Origin: JBBIQS01 sp037442205
Lineage (GTDB): Bacteria; Myxococcota; Myxococcia; Myxococcales; UBA5297
Length of the DNA stretch: 64,000 bases
Direction: 5' to 3'
Assembly: GCA_037442205.1 (NCBI GenBank)
Contig: JBBIQS010000029.1
Coordinates: 20,939-84,938 of the forward strand
Shown: positions 44,447 through 53,793 of the stretch, piece by piece
How the letters are laid out: the number at the start of each line of letters is the position of its first letter
Numbering within the stretch: position 1 is the stretch's first letter
The notes under the pieces: generated by a model
Seen by the model: only the letters and a program-made list of their open reading frames with translations
What the model was told of the DNA's origin: nothing
The model's database searches: none
Program-made: the position numbers and the translations under genes

Positions 44447-45580
44447 ATGAGCGGCCAAGCGCAGAAGCGCGACTACTACGAAGTGCTGGGGGTCGGCAAA
44501 CAGGCCACCGGGGACGAGATCAAGAGCGCCTACCGCAAGGCGGCGCTCAAGTTCCACCCCGACCGCAACCCGGGCGACAAGGACTCCGAGGAGAAGTTCA
44601 AGGAGGCCTCGGAGGCCTACGCGGTGCTCTCCGATCAGGAGAGGCGCGGCCGCTACGACCAGTTCGGCCACTCCGGAATCAACGGCAATCCGTTCGAGGG
44701 CTTCGGGGGCTTCGGCGGCTTCTCCGGGTCGATCAACGACATCTTCGGCGACATCTTCGGAGAGATCTTCGGCGGCGCACGGCGCGGCGGACGGTCGGCC
44801 GTCAACCGCGGCTCCGACCTGCGCTACAACCTCGAGGTCGCCTTCGAGGAGGCGGCCTTCGGGACCGAGGCCCAAGTCAAGATCCCGCGGCCCAAGCGCT
44901 GCGACGACTGCCAGGGCTCGGGCTCGAAGAAGGGCGCCGGCACCCGCCCCTGCCCCGGCTGCGGCGGCACCGGCGAGATGCGCTTCACCCAGGGCTTCTT
45001 CACCATCGCCCGCACCTGCAGCCACTGCAACGGCGCCGGGCGCATCGTCAGCGACCCCTGCAACAGCTGCAAGGGCCGCGGCAAGGTCGACGCCGAGGCC
45101 ACCCTCACCGTCAAGATCCCGGCCGGAGTCGACACCGGCACCCGGCTGCGCCTGAACGGCGAAGGCGAACCCGGGGAGAACGGCGGCCCGGCCGGCGACC
45201 TGTACGTGGTGGTACACGTCCGCGAGCACCCGATCTTCCAGCGCGAGGAGAGCGAGATCTTCTGCGAGGTGCCGATCAGCTTCACCGACGCCGCCCTGGG
45301 AGCGACGGTCGAGGTCCCCACGCTCGAGGGCAAGGTCAAGACCAAGGTCCCGGCCGGCACCCAGAGCGGAAAGGTGATCCGCCTCAAGGGCCACGGCGTC
45401 CCGAGCCTCAACGGCTACGGCCGCGGCGACCAGCACGTGCGGATCGTGGTCGAGACCCCCACCAACCTCTCCCGCGAGCAGAAGCGGCTGCTGGAGGAGT
45501 TCGCCGCCGCCTCCAACCCCGACACCCATCCCCAGGGGAAGGACTTCTGGGCCAAGGTGAAGCAGCTGTTCGGGAGCTGA
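44447..45580 (+). CDS. dnaJ: Chaperone protein DnaJ (Hsp40)
   Basis: A 377-residue type I J-protein. The J domain has HPD at residues 37-39, followed by a Gly/Phe-rich segment (GFGGFGGFSG). Four zinc-binding CxxCxGxG repeats follow: CDDCQGSG, CPGCGGTG, CSHCNGAG and CNSCKGRG. The C-terminal substrate domains end the protein. It stimulates DnaK ATP hydrolysis and delivers substrates. The ATG at 44447 has GGAGA just upstream. It is 1.6 kb from dnaK and separated from it by a terminator, so it has its own promoter. Confidence 0.97.
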   Translation: MSGQAQKRDYYEVLGVGKQATGDEIKSAYRKAALKFHPDRNPGDKDSEEKFKEASEAYAVLSDQERRGRYDQFGHSGINGNPFEGFGGFGGFSGSINDIFGDIFGEIFGGARRGGRSAVNRGSDLRYNLEVAFEEAAFGTEAQVKIPRPKRCDDCQGSGSKKGAGTRPCPGCGGTGEMRFTQGFFTIARTCSHCNGAGRIVSDPCNSCKGRGKVDAEATLTVKIPAGVDTGTRLRLNGEGEPGENGGPAGDLYVVVHVREHPIFQREESEIFCEVPISFTDAALGATVEVPTLEGKVKTKVPAGTQSGKVIRLKGHGVPSLNGYGRGDQHVRIVVETPTNLSREQKRLLEEFAAASNPDTHPQGKDFWAKVKQLFGS

Positions 45581-45811
45581 GCTTTCGTCCCTTCGCTCGC
45601 CCGCCATCCATTCCGCCAGCCGAGCCTTCGGGGAGTCCCTTCCCGGGCGAGAAGTGCTTTGCATTTCGCGGGCTTCTGCCGTAAACGCATGAGTCCCGCC
45701 GGGCGGAATCGACGCTTCGATTTCGCCTGGCCGGGAAGCGGAAGAGCGGGCGGAAGAACCCGCCGTTCCGCGCGTTGCTAGACCGTCTCTCCTGGCCTCA
45801 CGGGTGCCGCC

Positions 45812-47836
45812 TTGCGCCTCAACCTCCTCCACGCTTCGGTCTCCACCTGCCTGGCATTGGCGCTGCTCGGATGCCCCAAGCGCGTCGGCTCGCAGTCGGA
45901 GCTCGACCCCACCGCCCGCGAGAAGCTCGAGGCCGCCAAGCAGCAGGCCAGCTCCGGCAATCCCCAGGAAGCGCTCAAGCTCCTCGAGCAGGTCCCGGAC
46001 AAGGAGAGCCGCGAGGTCGGCGAAGTGCTGTTCGAGGTCGCCGAGAAGCAGTTGCAGGCGCGCGATTTCGCCGGGGCCCGGAGCAGCTATCGCGAATTGC
46101 TGGCCCGGTTCCCGCTCTTCGACAAGGCCGACCTCGCCAAGTACCACCTCGGCCTGGCCCAGCTCGAGCTCAAGGAGTACCGCGACGCGCTGCAGACCCT
46201 GACCCCTCTCTACGGCCGGCTCTCCGACGCGCAGCGCCCGGAGGCCGCCACCAAGCTGGCGCTGGCCGCCGAGGGAGCGCGCAACTGGGTCGAAGCGGTG
46301 CGCTGGCGGGCCGAGGCACTGCGCCAGGCCAAGACCATCGAAGATCAGACCGCCGAGCAGCAGCGGATCGTCGAGCTGCTCGAGAGCCGGGTGGCGTTCG
46401 TGGACGTGGCGCGGCTGGCGGAAGAGACGCCGGTCGAGTCGCCGGTCTGGCCGCTGCTGCACTTCAAGCTGGCGCGGATCTTCTCGCACCTGCGCGACCA
46501 GACCAGGCTCAAGGAGACGCTGCAGGCGCTGCTGGAGAAGGCGCCCAACAGCCCCTACGCCTCCGACGCCCGGGCGATGATGGAGCGGCTGGAGAAGCGG
46601 ACCGCGCCCAAGCCGGACACGGTCGGATTGGCGCTGCCGCTGTCGGGCAAGTTCAAGAGCTTCGGGGAGAGCGTGCTGGCCGGGGTCAAGCTGGCGCTGG
46701 CCAACAGCCCGGTGAAGATCGTGACCCGCGACACCGCCGGGGACCCGGCGCAGGCGCGCCAGGCGGTGACCGCGCTGGCCGAGGACGATCAGGTCATCGC
46801 CATCATCGGCCCGGTGCTCTCGGCCGAGAGCGAGGATGCCGCCGCCGAGGCCGAGATGGAGGAGACGCCGATCGTCACCCTCACCCGCGCCGAGGGGATC
46901 ACCGGCGAGGGCCCGTACGTCTTCCGCAACATGCTGACCAACAGCGCCCAGGCTCGGGCGCTGGCCGACTACGCCACCCGGGTGCGCGGGCTCAAGAAGT
47001 TCGCGGTGCTCTACCCGAACATCGCCTACGGAACCGAGCTGGCCAACCAGTTCTGGGACAGCCTGGACAAGACGCAGGGCACCGAGGTCAACGGCGCCGA
47101 GAGCTACGACGCCGACCAGACCACCTTCGCCCCCATCGTGCAGAAGCTGGTGGGCCGCTACTACCTCGACCAGCGCGAGGAGTTCGTGGCCAAGAAGAAG
47201 GAGATCATCGACGCGGTGAAGGACCCGTTCCGCCAGCGCAAGCTGTTGGAGGACGCGCGCAAGAAGCTGGAGCCGATCATCGACTTCGAGGCGCTGTTCA
47301 TCCCGGACTACTTCAAGAACATCGGGCTGGTGGCGCCGGCGCTGGCGGTGGAGGACGTGATCACCAACGCCTGTGACAAGCGGGACCTGGAGCGCATCGC
47401 CAAGACCACCGGGAAGAAGCCGGAGGAGATCAAGTCGGTGCAGGTCTTCGGGGCCAACGGCTGGAACTTCCCGGAGCTGGTGGAGCGGGGCGGCAAGTTC
47501 GTGCAGTGCGCGATCTTCGTGGACGGCTTCTTCGTCAACTCCGACCGCAAGGAGACCCGCTCCTTCGTGGACGCCTTCCGCAAGGCCACCGGGCGCGACC
47601 CCGGGCTGCTGGAGGCCTCGGGCTACGACACCGCGCGCATCCTGCGCACGGTGATCGAGGGACAGCGGCCGCAGAATCGGGCCGCGCTGCGCGAGGCGCT
47701 GCTCAAGGTGAAGGACTTCCCCGGGGCCACCGGCAAGACCTCGTTCAACAAGGACCGCGAGGGCGAGAAGCCGCTGTTCTTCCTCACCATCGACCGCGAC
47801 GAGATCCGCGAGCTCGACAGCGAGGCCAAGAGCTAG
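45812..47836 (+). CDS. LpoA-like lipoprotein: TPR region plus periplasmic binding fold
   Basis: A 674-residue lipoprotein starting at a TTG, with lipobox LLGC near residue 21. The N-terminal 270 residues are helical TPR-like repeats (ASSGNPQEALKLLEQ, YRDALQTLTPLY). The C-terminal part is a two-lobed periplasmic-binding (Peripla_BP_6) fold opening at VGLALPLSGKFKSFGESVLAGVKLAL. This combination matches LpoA, the outer-membrane lipoprotein that activates PBP1A. A class A PBP is encoded 30 kb away. The LpoA role is an inference, because the same architecture also serves other ligand-binding lipoproteins. Confidence 0.82.
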   Translation: MRLNLLHASVSTCLALALLGCPKRVGSQSELDPTAREKLEAAKQQASSGNPQEALKLLEQVPDKESREVGEVLFEVAEKQLQARDFAGARSSYRELLARFPLFDKADLAKYHLGLAQLELKEYRDALQTLTPLYGRLSDAQRPEAATKLALAAEGARNWVEAVRWRAEALRQAKTIEDQTAEQQRIVELLESRVAFVDVARLAEETPVESPVWPLLHFKLARIFSHLRDQTRLKETLQALLEKAPNSPYASDARAMMERLEKRTAPKPDTVGLALPLSGKFKSFGESVLAGVKLALANSPVKIVTRDTAGDPAQARQAVTALAEDDQVIAIIGPVLSAESEDAAAEAEMEETPIVTLTRAEGITGEGPYVFRNMLTNSAQARALADYATRVRGLKKFAVLYPNIAYGTELANQFWDSLDKTQGTEVNGAESYDADQTTFAPIVQKLVGRYYLDQREEFVAKKKEIIDAVKDPFRQRKLLEDARKKLEPIIDFEALFIPDYFKNIGLVAPALAVEDVITNACDKRDLERIAKTTGKKPEEIKSVQVFGANGWNFPELVERGGKFVQCAIFVDGFFVNSDRKETRSFVDAFRKATGRDPGLLEASGYDTARILRTVIEGQRPQNRAALREALLKVKDFPGATGKTSFNKDREGEKPLFFLTIDRDEIRELDSEAKS

Positions 47837-47840
47837 TGCG

Positions 47841-49574
47841 GTGTCCCGACACCTCTTTCAAACAGGTCGCGCTCCGGTCAGCCCGAGCGTAGGGCGAGCG
47901 AAGCGGGCCCGGAGTCGAGGGCCGCTCGACCGCGCCTCCCCTGAGCCTGTCGCAGAGCTCGGGGGGACCGGTTTCCGGCCCGGCCGCTCTGCCCTTCGGC
48001 GGATCGCCGCGGCGCTGCTGTGCGCGTCGATCGTCGGCTGCGCCGCCGTCCCCGGAATCCCCGGGCGCGAGCTTCCCTCTGCCCGCGCCGCCTCCCCTTC
48101 CGCGTATTTCTCCGGCCCGGTGCTCGGCGTCAGCCGGCGCCAGGTGCTCGAGGCGCGGGATTTCACCTACGCCGTCGCCATCTCCCGGCCGCCAGCCGCC
48201 TTCGCCTGGTCCCACCTCGGCGCCAGGCAGTACCTGCTGACGGTGTCCGAGCTCGACCCGGCGCCGCGCAAGCTCGGCGAATCGGGGATCAACCCGATCG
48301 AGTTCGACGTGGAAGGCCTGGCCTTCTCGCCGGACGGCGAGCGAATCGCCACCGCCTCGCGCGAGGGAACGATCCGGCTCTACAGCCGCCGCGCCGAGCT
48401 GCTGCGTTCGCTCTCCCTCGACGAGCCGCTGGTGTCGATCGCCTTTTCGCCCGACGGCAAGACGCTGGCGGCCGGCGGGGCCAAGGGAACGCTGACGCTG
48501 CTCGACGCCGCTACCCTCTCCTGGCTCGGCGACAGCCGCGCGCACCGCGACGAGATCCGGGCGCTTGCCTTTGCCGACACCGGGCGGCTCTTTTCCGGGG
48601 GCTGGGACAAGTCGATCGCTCAATTCGGCGTGAAGCGGAGCTCCCAGGTCATCCGAAATGCCCGCGCGCGCCTGATCAAGGAGAAGGGGCTGTCGCTGAT
48701 TCCCTTCGAGCTGGATCGCAAGCCGCTCAAGCTGGCGCTCGACGCCCGCAGCCCGGTGAATGCCGTGACCGGCAAGTTCGCCATGGCTCTGGGGATTGAC
48801 CCAGCCGGCCTGACCGACAGCACGCAGGCGCTGACCGCCAACGGCCCGGCGCTGGTGCGAATCGCCAAAGGGCGCCAGCTCGCGCTCAAGGCGCTGCGGG
48901 CAGAAATCGCAGTGGCGATCTGCGACGCCTGCGTGCCCCAGGGAGCCGACGGCGTCCTGGGCCAGGACTTCCTCACCCGCTTCGAGATCGCCTTCGATCA
49001 GACGCTGGGCGAAGCAGTGGTGACCTTGCGCCCCGAGCAACCGGACCCTGCCGCGACCGAAGTTGCCACGCTCGAGCAGCAGGCGCGCTTCGAGCTGGCG
49101 CAGTTCGTCAACGACCTTTCGATCGATCGCGCCGGCAATCGCCTCGGGGTAGCGCTGGGAGCGACCAAGGCCGAGCGCAATGTCGAGGTCTACCAGCGCG
49201 AGAAGAAGGGCATCGTCGAGCCGCTCTCTCCGGACAACCTGGTGGCGGTGATCGACGCCAGCAACGGAGCGTTTCTCGAGCGGCACCAGATCCACCACGG
49301 CGTCGTGTCGACGGTGGGAATCAGCCCTGACGGCCGGGCGCTGGCCAGCGGCGGCTGGGACAAGCGGCTCTACGTCTTCAGCGAGGGCGGCGAGCAGCCG
49401 CTTTACGAGGACGAGTTCGGCTGGTCGGTGAGGCGGGTGCGCTTCTCGCCCGACGGCCGCTATCTGGCGGTGGGAAGCTGGACGCCGCAGCACGCCTCCA
49501 ACACCGAATCCGATCCCGCCGCGGTGGTCTACGACGTGCGCTACGGCGCCGACGCCCAGGTGACTTCGCCATGA
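47841..49574 (+). CDS. WD40-type lipoprotein with inserted retropepsin-like domain
   Basis: A 577-residue protein starting at a GTG at 47841, four bases after the previous stop. The first 50 residues are unusual for a signal peptide and are encoded by a repeat-like sequence. The hydrophobic core ALLCASIVGC (lipobox C67) follows. Beta-propeller WD40-like strands occur before (VEGLAFSPDGERIATAS, VSIAFSPDGKTLAAGG) and after (VGISPDGRALASGGWDK) residues 285-398. That middle part resembles a retropepsin-type aspartic protease, ending in VLGQDFLTRFEIAF, but the catalytic DTG is replaced by D301-A-R-S304. It is therefore probably a non-catalytic domain. It overlaps the next gene by 4 bp. Confidence 0.75.
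   Translation: MSRHLFQTGRAPVSPSVGRAKRARSRGPLDRASPEPVAELGGTGFRPGRSALRRIAAALLCASIVGCAAVPGIPGRELPSARAASPSAYFSGPVLGVSRRQVLEARDFTYAVAISRPPAAFAWSHLGARQYLLTVSELDPAPRKLGESGINPIEFDVEGLAFSPDGERIATASREGTIRLYSRRAELLRSLSLDEPLVSIAFSPDGKTLAAGGAKGTLTLLDAATLSWLGDSRAHRDEIRALAFADTGRLFSGGWDKSIAQFGVKRSSQVIRNARARLIKEKGLSLIPFELDRKPLKLALDARSPVNAVTGKFAMALGIDPAGLTDSTQALTANGPALVRIAKGRQLALKALRAEIAVAICDACVPQGADGVLGQDFLTRFEIAFDQTLGEAVVTLRPEQPDPAATEVATLEQQARFELAQFVNDLSIDRAGNRLGVALGATKAERNVEVYQREKKGIVEPLSPDNLVAVIDASNGAFLERHQIHHGVVSTVGISPDGRALASGGWDKRLYVFSEGGEQPLYEDEFGWSVRRVRFSPDGRYLAVGSWTPQHASNTESDPAAVVYDVRYGADAQVTSP
47881..47930. repeat. Palindromic interspersed element, copy 2
   Basis: This segment begins CCCGAGCG (47882-47889) and continues with AGCGAAG and a GGGCCC core, resembling the element at 36653-36702. 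It lies inside the first codons of the WD40 lipoprotein gene and may explain its odd N-terminus. Similarity is partial. Confidence 0.3.
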
Positions 49575-50332
49575 AACTCCAAGGAATCGTCCGCAGCTGC
49601 GCGCTCGCCATTGTTCTTCTCTCCTCGGCCTGCTCGAAGCGGGCCGAGCCGGCGCCCGGCGACCTGCTCTCGCAGGTGCGGACGGCGCTCGCCGAGCGCG
49701 AGAAGAAGATCACCAGCTACCGCTACAAGGGAATCACCGAGCAGGGAGGACAGAAGGCGGAGTTCGCCTTCACCTTCAAGGCGCCGGGCAAGATGCGCGG
49801 CGAGCTGATGGGCGGAAAGATGATCTTCGCCTTCGACGGCCGGCGCTTCCGGCAGTGGGACGAGGCCACGCAGCGGCTGACGGAGATCGACCTCGACTCA
49901 GCGCCCAAGGATCGGGCGGCGATGCTGCTGCACCGGGCCTTCGCCCCGTTCGCTCCCGACGGCTGGCGGGCGCCGCTGCTGGCCGGGAAGCTCGAGGCCA
50001 AGGAGATCGCGGGCGAGAAGCGGCAGATATCGGTGACCGCCCGCGCCACCGCCGACGGGGAGAGCGCGGCGATGAACTTCCAGTTCGCGCCGCCGGTGAT
50101 GGACTTCCTCGGCAAGTCGGTGGAGGGCGGCGGCAGCGTGCGAGTAATTGAGCAGCACTGCGAGCAGACGCTGGGGCTGTGCTTTCCCAAGAAGATCGAG
50201 GAATCGCGCCCGGGGATGCCGGCGAGCGTGACCACGCTGAGTCAGGTGGAGCTCAACGGCGCCGCCCCCGCCGAGCTCTTCGAGCTGCCGGCGCCGGCGG
50301 GGGCGAGCGTGGAGAAGCGGGAGCTGCAGTAG
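49571..50332 (+). CDS. LolA-like lipoprotein, function unknown
   Basis: A 253-residue lipoprotein with lipobox SSAC near residue 21. The mature chain is beta-rich: YRYKGITEQGGQKAEFAFTFKAPGKMRGEL resembles the half-barrel of LolA/LolB-type lipid-handling proteins, in which a curved sheet binds acyl chains. The ATG overlaps the stop of the WD40 lipoprotein gene (ATGA), so the two are coupled. The family resemblance is weak and the ligand is unknown. Confidence 0.65.
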   Translation: MKLQGIVRSCALAIVLLSSACSKRAEPAPGDLLSQVRTALAEREKKITSYRYKGITEQGGQKAEFAFTFKAPGKMRGELMGGKMIFAFDGRRFRQWDEATQRLTEIDLDSAPKDRAAMLLHRAFAPFAPDGWRAPLLAGKLEAKEIAGEKRQISVTARATADGESAAMNFQFAPPVMDFLGKSVEGGGSVRVIEQHCEQTLGLCFPKKIEESRPGMPASVTTLSQVELNGAAPAELFELPAPAGASVEKRELQ

Positions 50333-50552
50333 CGTCTGCCCCAGAGTTGCTGCCCCAGAGGCGCTGAGCCCCGACCGTAAGGGAGGGGCCGACGTTGGGC
50401 CCTGCGCAGCTCAGGGATGATTTGGCGCCTGCAAAGGGCGAATCGGCGCCACGGACCAGCGGACGCTGCACAGGGCACCACGTCCGCCCCTTGCTGACGC
50501 GCGGGGCTCGTCTCGCGCCGGCGCAATGGCAAGGAACCTTCCGGACGCCCCA

Positions 50553-51398
50553 CTACCGCTCCAGCTCGGCGGCGGTCTTGTTCATGTTGCCGGCCAGCCG
50601 GTCGCTCTTCACTTCCTTAGCCGCCTCGCGCAGACACTTGGCGCCTTCCTTCATCCCCAGGTTCTTCAATCCGTTGACCGCGTTGGAGGCGATGCGGTCG
50701 TTCTTGTCCTTGAGGGCCTTGCACAGCGGCTCGAGCGAGGAAGCCTTGGGGTGGTGCTCGATCTGAGCCGAGGCCTCCTTGCGCAGATCGTCGTTCTGCT
50801 CCTCGAGCATCATCTTGTGGGCCAGCGCGTAGCCGTGGTCGCTGCCGATGGCGACCATCGCCTGGACGCAGGACTTGCGGAGCTCGAGGCTCTCGCTCGA
50901 GTCGCCGACCACCTTGAGCACCGCGGCCTCGGCGGCCTTCCAGCTGCGGCGCTCGATGGTGCGGCAGGCCTGGCGGCGGACGTTGAGCTCCTTGTCCGAG
51001 GCCAGCACCTGTCCGGCCACCACGCCGCCGCCCTCGGGGTCGACGTCCTGGATGGAGTCCATCGCCTCCTCGCGCATCTTCTTCTCGGGATCCTTGAGCA
51101 GCGCCTCGCGGACGAACTTGGCGCTCTCCGGGTTCTGGCCGATGCGCTCCAGAGCCTGGACGCACTCGACGCGGACCTTGAGCGAGGCATCCTTGAGCAC
51201 CAGCTCGCCGATGGCGGAGATGTTGGCGGGATCCTTGCGCTCGCCGAGACGTTTGCAGGCCTCCTTGCGAGCGTCTTCGCCGCCGTTCTTGAGGTAGTCG
51301 AGCAGGTCCTTGGTGCTGCTGTCCTTGGGGATGGCATCGCGCGCGAGCGCGGGGGAAGCAAAAGAGAACACGGCGACGGCGACGAGCAGGGAGCGCAT
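50553..51398 (-). CDS. Secreted HEAT-repeat protein
   Basis: A 281-residue protein starting at the ATG at 51398 with GGAGGT just upstream, and a signal peptide cleaved near ALA (residue 19). The mature part is a run of HEAT-type helical pairs (for example VRVECVQALERIG, VRRQACRTIERRSW and LRKSCVQAMVAIG), forming a solenoid that usually serves as a protein-binding scaffold. It has no catalytic motif. It is convergent with the LolA-like gene and divergent from the SDR gene. The partner is unknown. Confidence 0.82.
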   Translation of the reverse strand: MRSLLVAVAVFSFASPALARDAIPKDSSTKDLLDYLKNGGEDARKEACKRLGERKDPANISAIGELVLKDASLKVRVECVQALERIGQNPESAKFVREALLKDPEKKMREEAMDSIQDVDPEGGGVVAGQVLASDKELNVRRQACRTIERRSWKAAEAAVLKVVGDSSESLELRKSCVQAMVAIGSDHGYALAHKMMLEEQNDDLRKEASAQIEHHPKASSLEPLCKALKDKNDRIASNAVNGLKNLGMKEGAKCLREAAKEVKSDRLAGNMNKTAAELER

Positions 51399-51600
51399 GC
51401 GACCTCCGGAGTTGGGCCTCGGCGATTCGAGGCGAAGGAACCGGGAGATTGCAGCGGCTCGCCGCTCGGGTGTCAACCATCCAAGGCTCCAGCGGGCCCG
51501 GCGCCGGTCTGAGCTCTGGCCGCAGCAGCGAGCACTCTGCCGCCGCGATTGGCAGTCCCGCGGCCACGGGTCCACCTTCCCAGGAGGAAAGGGAGCCCGG

Positions 51601-52593
51601 ATGCCCGTTCCGCATGAGAGAAAGGCCTTGGTCACCGGCGCGACCGGCTTCATCGGCCGGGCGCTGCTTCCGGCGCTGCGCGCCGCCGGCTGGCAGGTGG
51701 TCGCTGCGAGCCGCCGGCCGCCAATCTCTGTCCGACGAGATGCCGGCGTCGAGTGGAGGCTTTGCGACGTCCTCCGGCCGGAGACGCTCCCCGCCGCGCT
51801 GGCAGGGGTCAAGGTCGCCTACTACCTCGTCCACAGCATGGGTGGCGGACAGGCCGACTTCCGTGATCTCGAACGCCGTGCCGCCGAGAGCTTCATCGCT
51901 GCCACGGCGAGGGCAGGCACGGAGCGCATCGTCTATCTCGGCGGTCCCGAGCCGAAGGGGCGCGCCTCCGAGCACCTGCGCAGCCGCTTGCACGTCGGAG
52001 AGATCCTGCGCGCCGGTCCGGTGCCGGCGATCGAGCTTCGCGCCTCGATGGTGATCGGCAGCGGCGGAGCGTCCTGGCAGATCGTGCGCGACCTCGCCTC
52101 GCGCCTGCCGGCGATGCTGCTGCCGCGCTGGCTGCGGTCGCGCACCCGGCCGGTGGCGCTCGAAGACGTGATCGCGGCGCTGGTCGCCGCCGCCGAGCTG
52201 CCGCTTCAAGGAAGCGCGTGGTTCGACCTTCCCGGTCCCGTGATTCTCACCGGCCGGCAGATCCTCGAGCGAATCGCCGCCCTCGAGGGCCGGCGGCTGT
52301 GGGCGCTCGATCTTCCGCTGCTGACGCCGCAGCTCTCGGCGCTGTGGCTGAGGCTGGTGACGCGCACCGACTTCTCCCTGGCCCGGGAGCTGGTGGTCGG
52401 GATGCAGGAGGATCTGCTCCCCAAGGACGAGCGCTTCTGGCAGCTCATCCGCCGCAGCCGGCTGGTGCCCTTCGACGAGGCCGCCCGCCGGGCGCTGGCC
52501 GAGGAGAAGCCGGGAACCGGGCTGTGGGAGCTGGCCGCCCGCCTCGAGGAGAGCCTGGTGGCACGGACGACGGCCCGAGCGCCTCGCGGCTGA
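51601..52593 (+). CDS. NAD(P)-binding SDR, atypical/extended type
   Basis: A 330-residue Rossmann-fold protein. ALVTGATGFIGRALLPALRAAG at the N-terminus gives the TGxxGxxG cofactor motif. YYLVHSMGGG and IVYLGGPEPKG fit the group of NAD(P)H-binding epimerase-like proteins that lack a strict Y-x3-K site. AGGAGG lies upstream of the ATG. The C-terminal third is helical (LLTPQLSALWLRLVTRTDF) and may hold a second substrate-binding region. The reaction is unknown. It runs tail to tail with the DUF523-DUF1722 gene, 7 bp apart. Confidence 0.8.
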   Translation: MPVPHERKALVTGATGFIGRALLPALRAAGWQVVAASRRPPISVRRDAGVEWRLCDVLRPETLPAALAGVKVAYYLVHSMGGGQADFRDLERRAAESFIAATARAGTERIVYLGGPEPKGRASEHLRSRLHVGEILRAGPVPAIELRASMVIGSGGASWQIVRDLASRLPAMLLPRWLRSRTRPVALEDVIAALVAAAELPLQGSAWFDLPGPVILTGRQILERIAALEGRRLWALDLPLLTPQLSALWLRLVTRTDFSLARELVVGMQEDLLPKDERFWQLIRRSRLVPFDEAARRALAEEKPGTGLWELAARLEESLVARTTARAPRG

Positions 52594-52600
52594 GGGCCGG

Positions 52601-53641
52601 TCAGACGTGGTTGCGCAGCATCAGCTCCGCCGGATAGGGCGACAGGAACGCCTGCCGGGAGAGATAGGCGACGTCGAACTTGCGCACGTAGTGCTTGATC
52701 AGCGTGAGCGGCACGATCAGCGGAACGAGCGAGCGCCGGTAGGCGTCGATGGTGTCCAGGAGCTCGGCCTTCTCGTCCCCGGTGAGCTGCTGCTTGAAGA
52801 AGCCGAGCATGTGCTGGAGCGCGTCGGTGACCTTCTTGGCGGTGGAGCTCTGGGCCAGTGCGGCGGAGAACCCCGCCTCGTAGGCCGCGAAGAGGTCCTC
52901 GGTCCGGCGCTCCTTGGCCGAAGCGACCAGGCGCCCGAGCTCGGCATATTTGGAGCGGCCGTGGGCCAGCAGCAGGAACTTGTGGTCGGCGTGGAACCCG
53001 ACCAGCCGACCGCGCTGCCGGCCTCCCGCCACGAGATCGAGCCAGCGGCGGCGGCAAAAGACGCGCTCGATGAACGCCTCTCGCAGCTTCGCGTCGCGCA
53101 GCCGCCCCTCCTCCTCCACCGGCACGGTGGGGAAGCGCGCCATGAAGGCGGCGGTGAACAGGCCGGCGCCGACGCGCTGCGCTTTCCCGGCCTGGTCGTA
53201 GAGCTTGACCCGCTCCATCCCCGAGCTCGGCGAGTCCTTCTTGCAGACATAGCCGCACAGCTCGACGCCCTCGAGCTGCCTCAGCTTCTGCTCGACGAAG
53301 CGGTTCATCTGGCCGGTCAGGTCGGCGCCGGTCCGGCTGACCAGGCGAGGCGAGCGCGATTCTCCGACCAGGTGCATCGACGGGCGCGGGGTCGGCAGGC
53401 CGCAATCCACCTCGGGGCAGACGCGCACCCATTCGACGAAGGGGCCGAGCACCTCGACCAGGAAGGAGTCGTACTTGTGCTGCCCGTCGTAGCGGACCTT
53501 GTCGCCCAGGAGGCAGGCGCTCACGAGCAGGCGCACCCTGCTTTTTGTTTCGGCCGGCCTGCTGCTCGGCACAGGGGAGAGCGCAGGCGCGTCCGAGTCG
53601 CTCGCCGCTGGGAGCCGGACTGGGACTTTGGGCTCGGTCAC
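52601..53641 (-). CDS. DUF523-DUF1722 fusion protein (TudS-like / YbgA)
   Basis: A 346-residue protein starting at a GTG with GGAGG upstream. After 35 flexible residues comes a DUF523 domain: SACLLGDKVRYDG (C43) and CPEVDCGLPTPRP (C75, C80). The next conserved motif, normally SPSCG, reads SPSSG here (S140). The C-terminal half is DUF1722 (YbgA type: GFHADHKFLLLAHG, LIKHYVRKF). DUF523 proteins such as TudS bind an iron-sulfur cluster through three cysteines and can desulfurise thiouracil. The Ser at position 140 removes the usual third ligand, though C133 is nearby and could substitute. The activity in this fused form is not known. Confidence 0.88.
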   Translation of the reverse strand: MTEPKVPVRLPAASDSDAPALSPVPSSRPAETKSRVRLLVSACLLGDKVRYDGQHKYDSFLVEVLGPFVEWVRVCPEVDCGLPTPRPSMHLVGESRSPRLVSRTGADLTGQMNRFVEQKLRQLEGVELCGYVCKKDSPSSGMERVKLYDQAGKAQRVGAGLFTAAFMARFPTVPVEEEGRLRDAKLREAFIERVFCRRRWLDLVAGGRQRGRLVGFHADHKFLLLAHGRSKYAELGRLVASAKERRTEDLFAAYEAGFSAALAQSSTAKKVTDALQHMLGFFKQQLTGDEKAELLDTIDAYRRSLVPLIVPLTLIKHYVRKFDVAYLSRQAFLSPYPAELMLRNHV

Positions 53642-53793
53642 TTCCGCCTCCCTCCGACCGAAAGGTGCGCCGGCGCCGCGCTTTCTTCACCGAGCCTCCC
53701 TCTCTCCGAGGAGGCGTGCGGCCGGCGCCCCGGCGGAAAGAGTGGCGCAGCGAGCCCACCCCGCGAACATCTAGCTTCCAGGAGGAATCGACC

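Noticed and set aside
53545..53793. Upstream extension of the DUF1801 gene to 53545
   Set aside because: The extension is Arg/Pro-rich and overlaps the divergent DUF523-DUF1722 gene, while AGGAGG marks the ATG at 53794.
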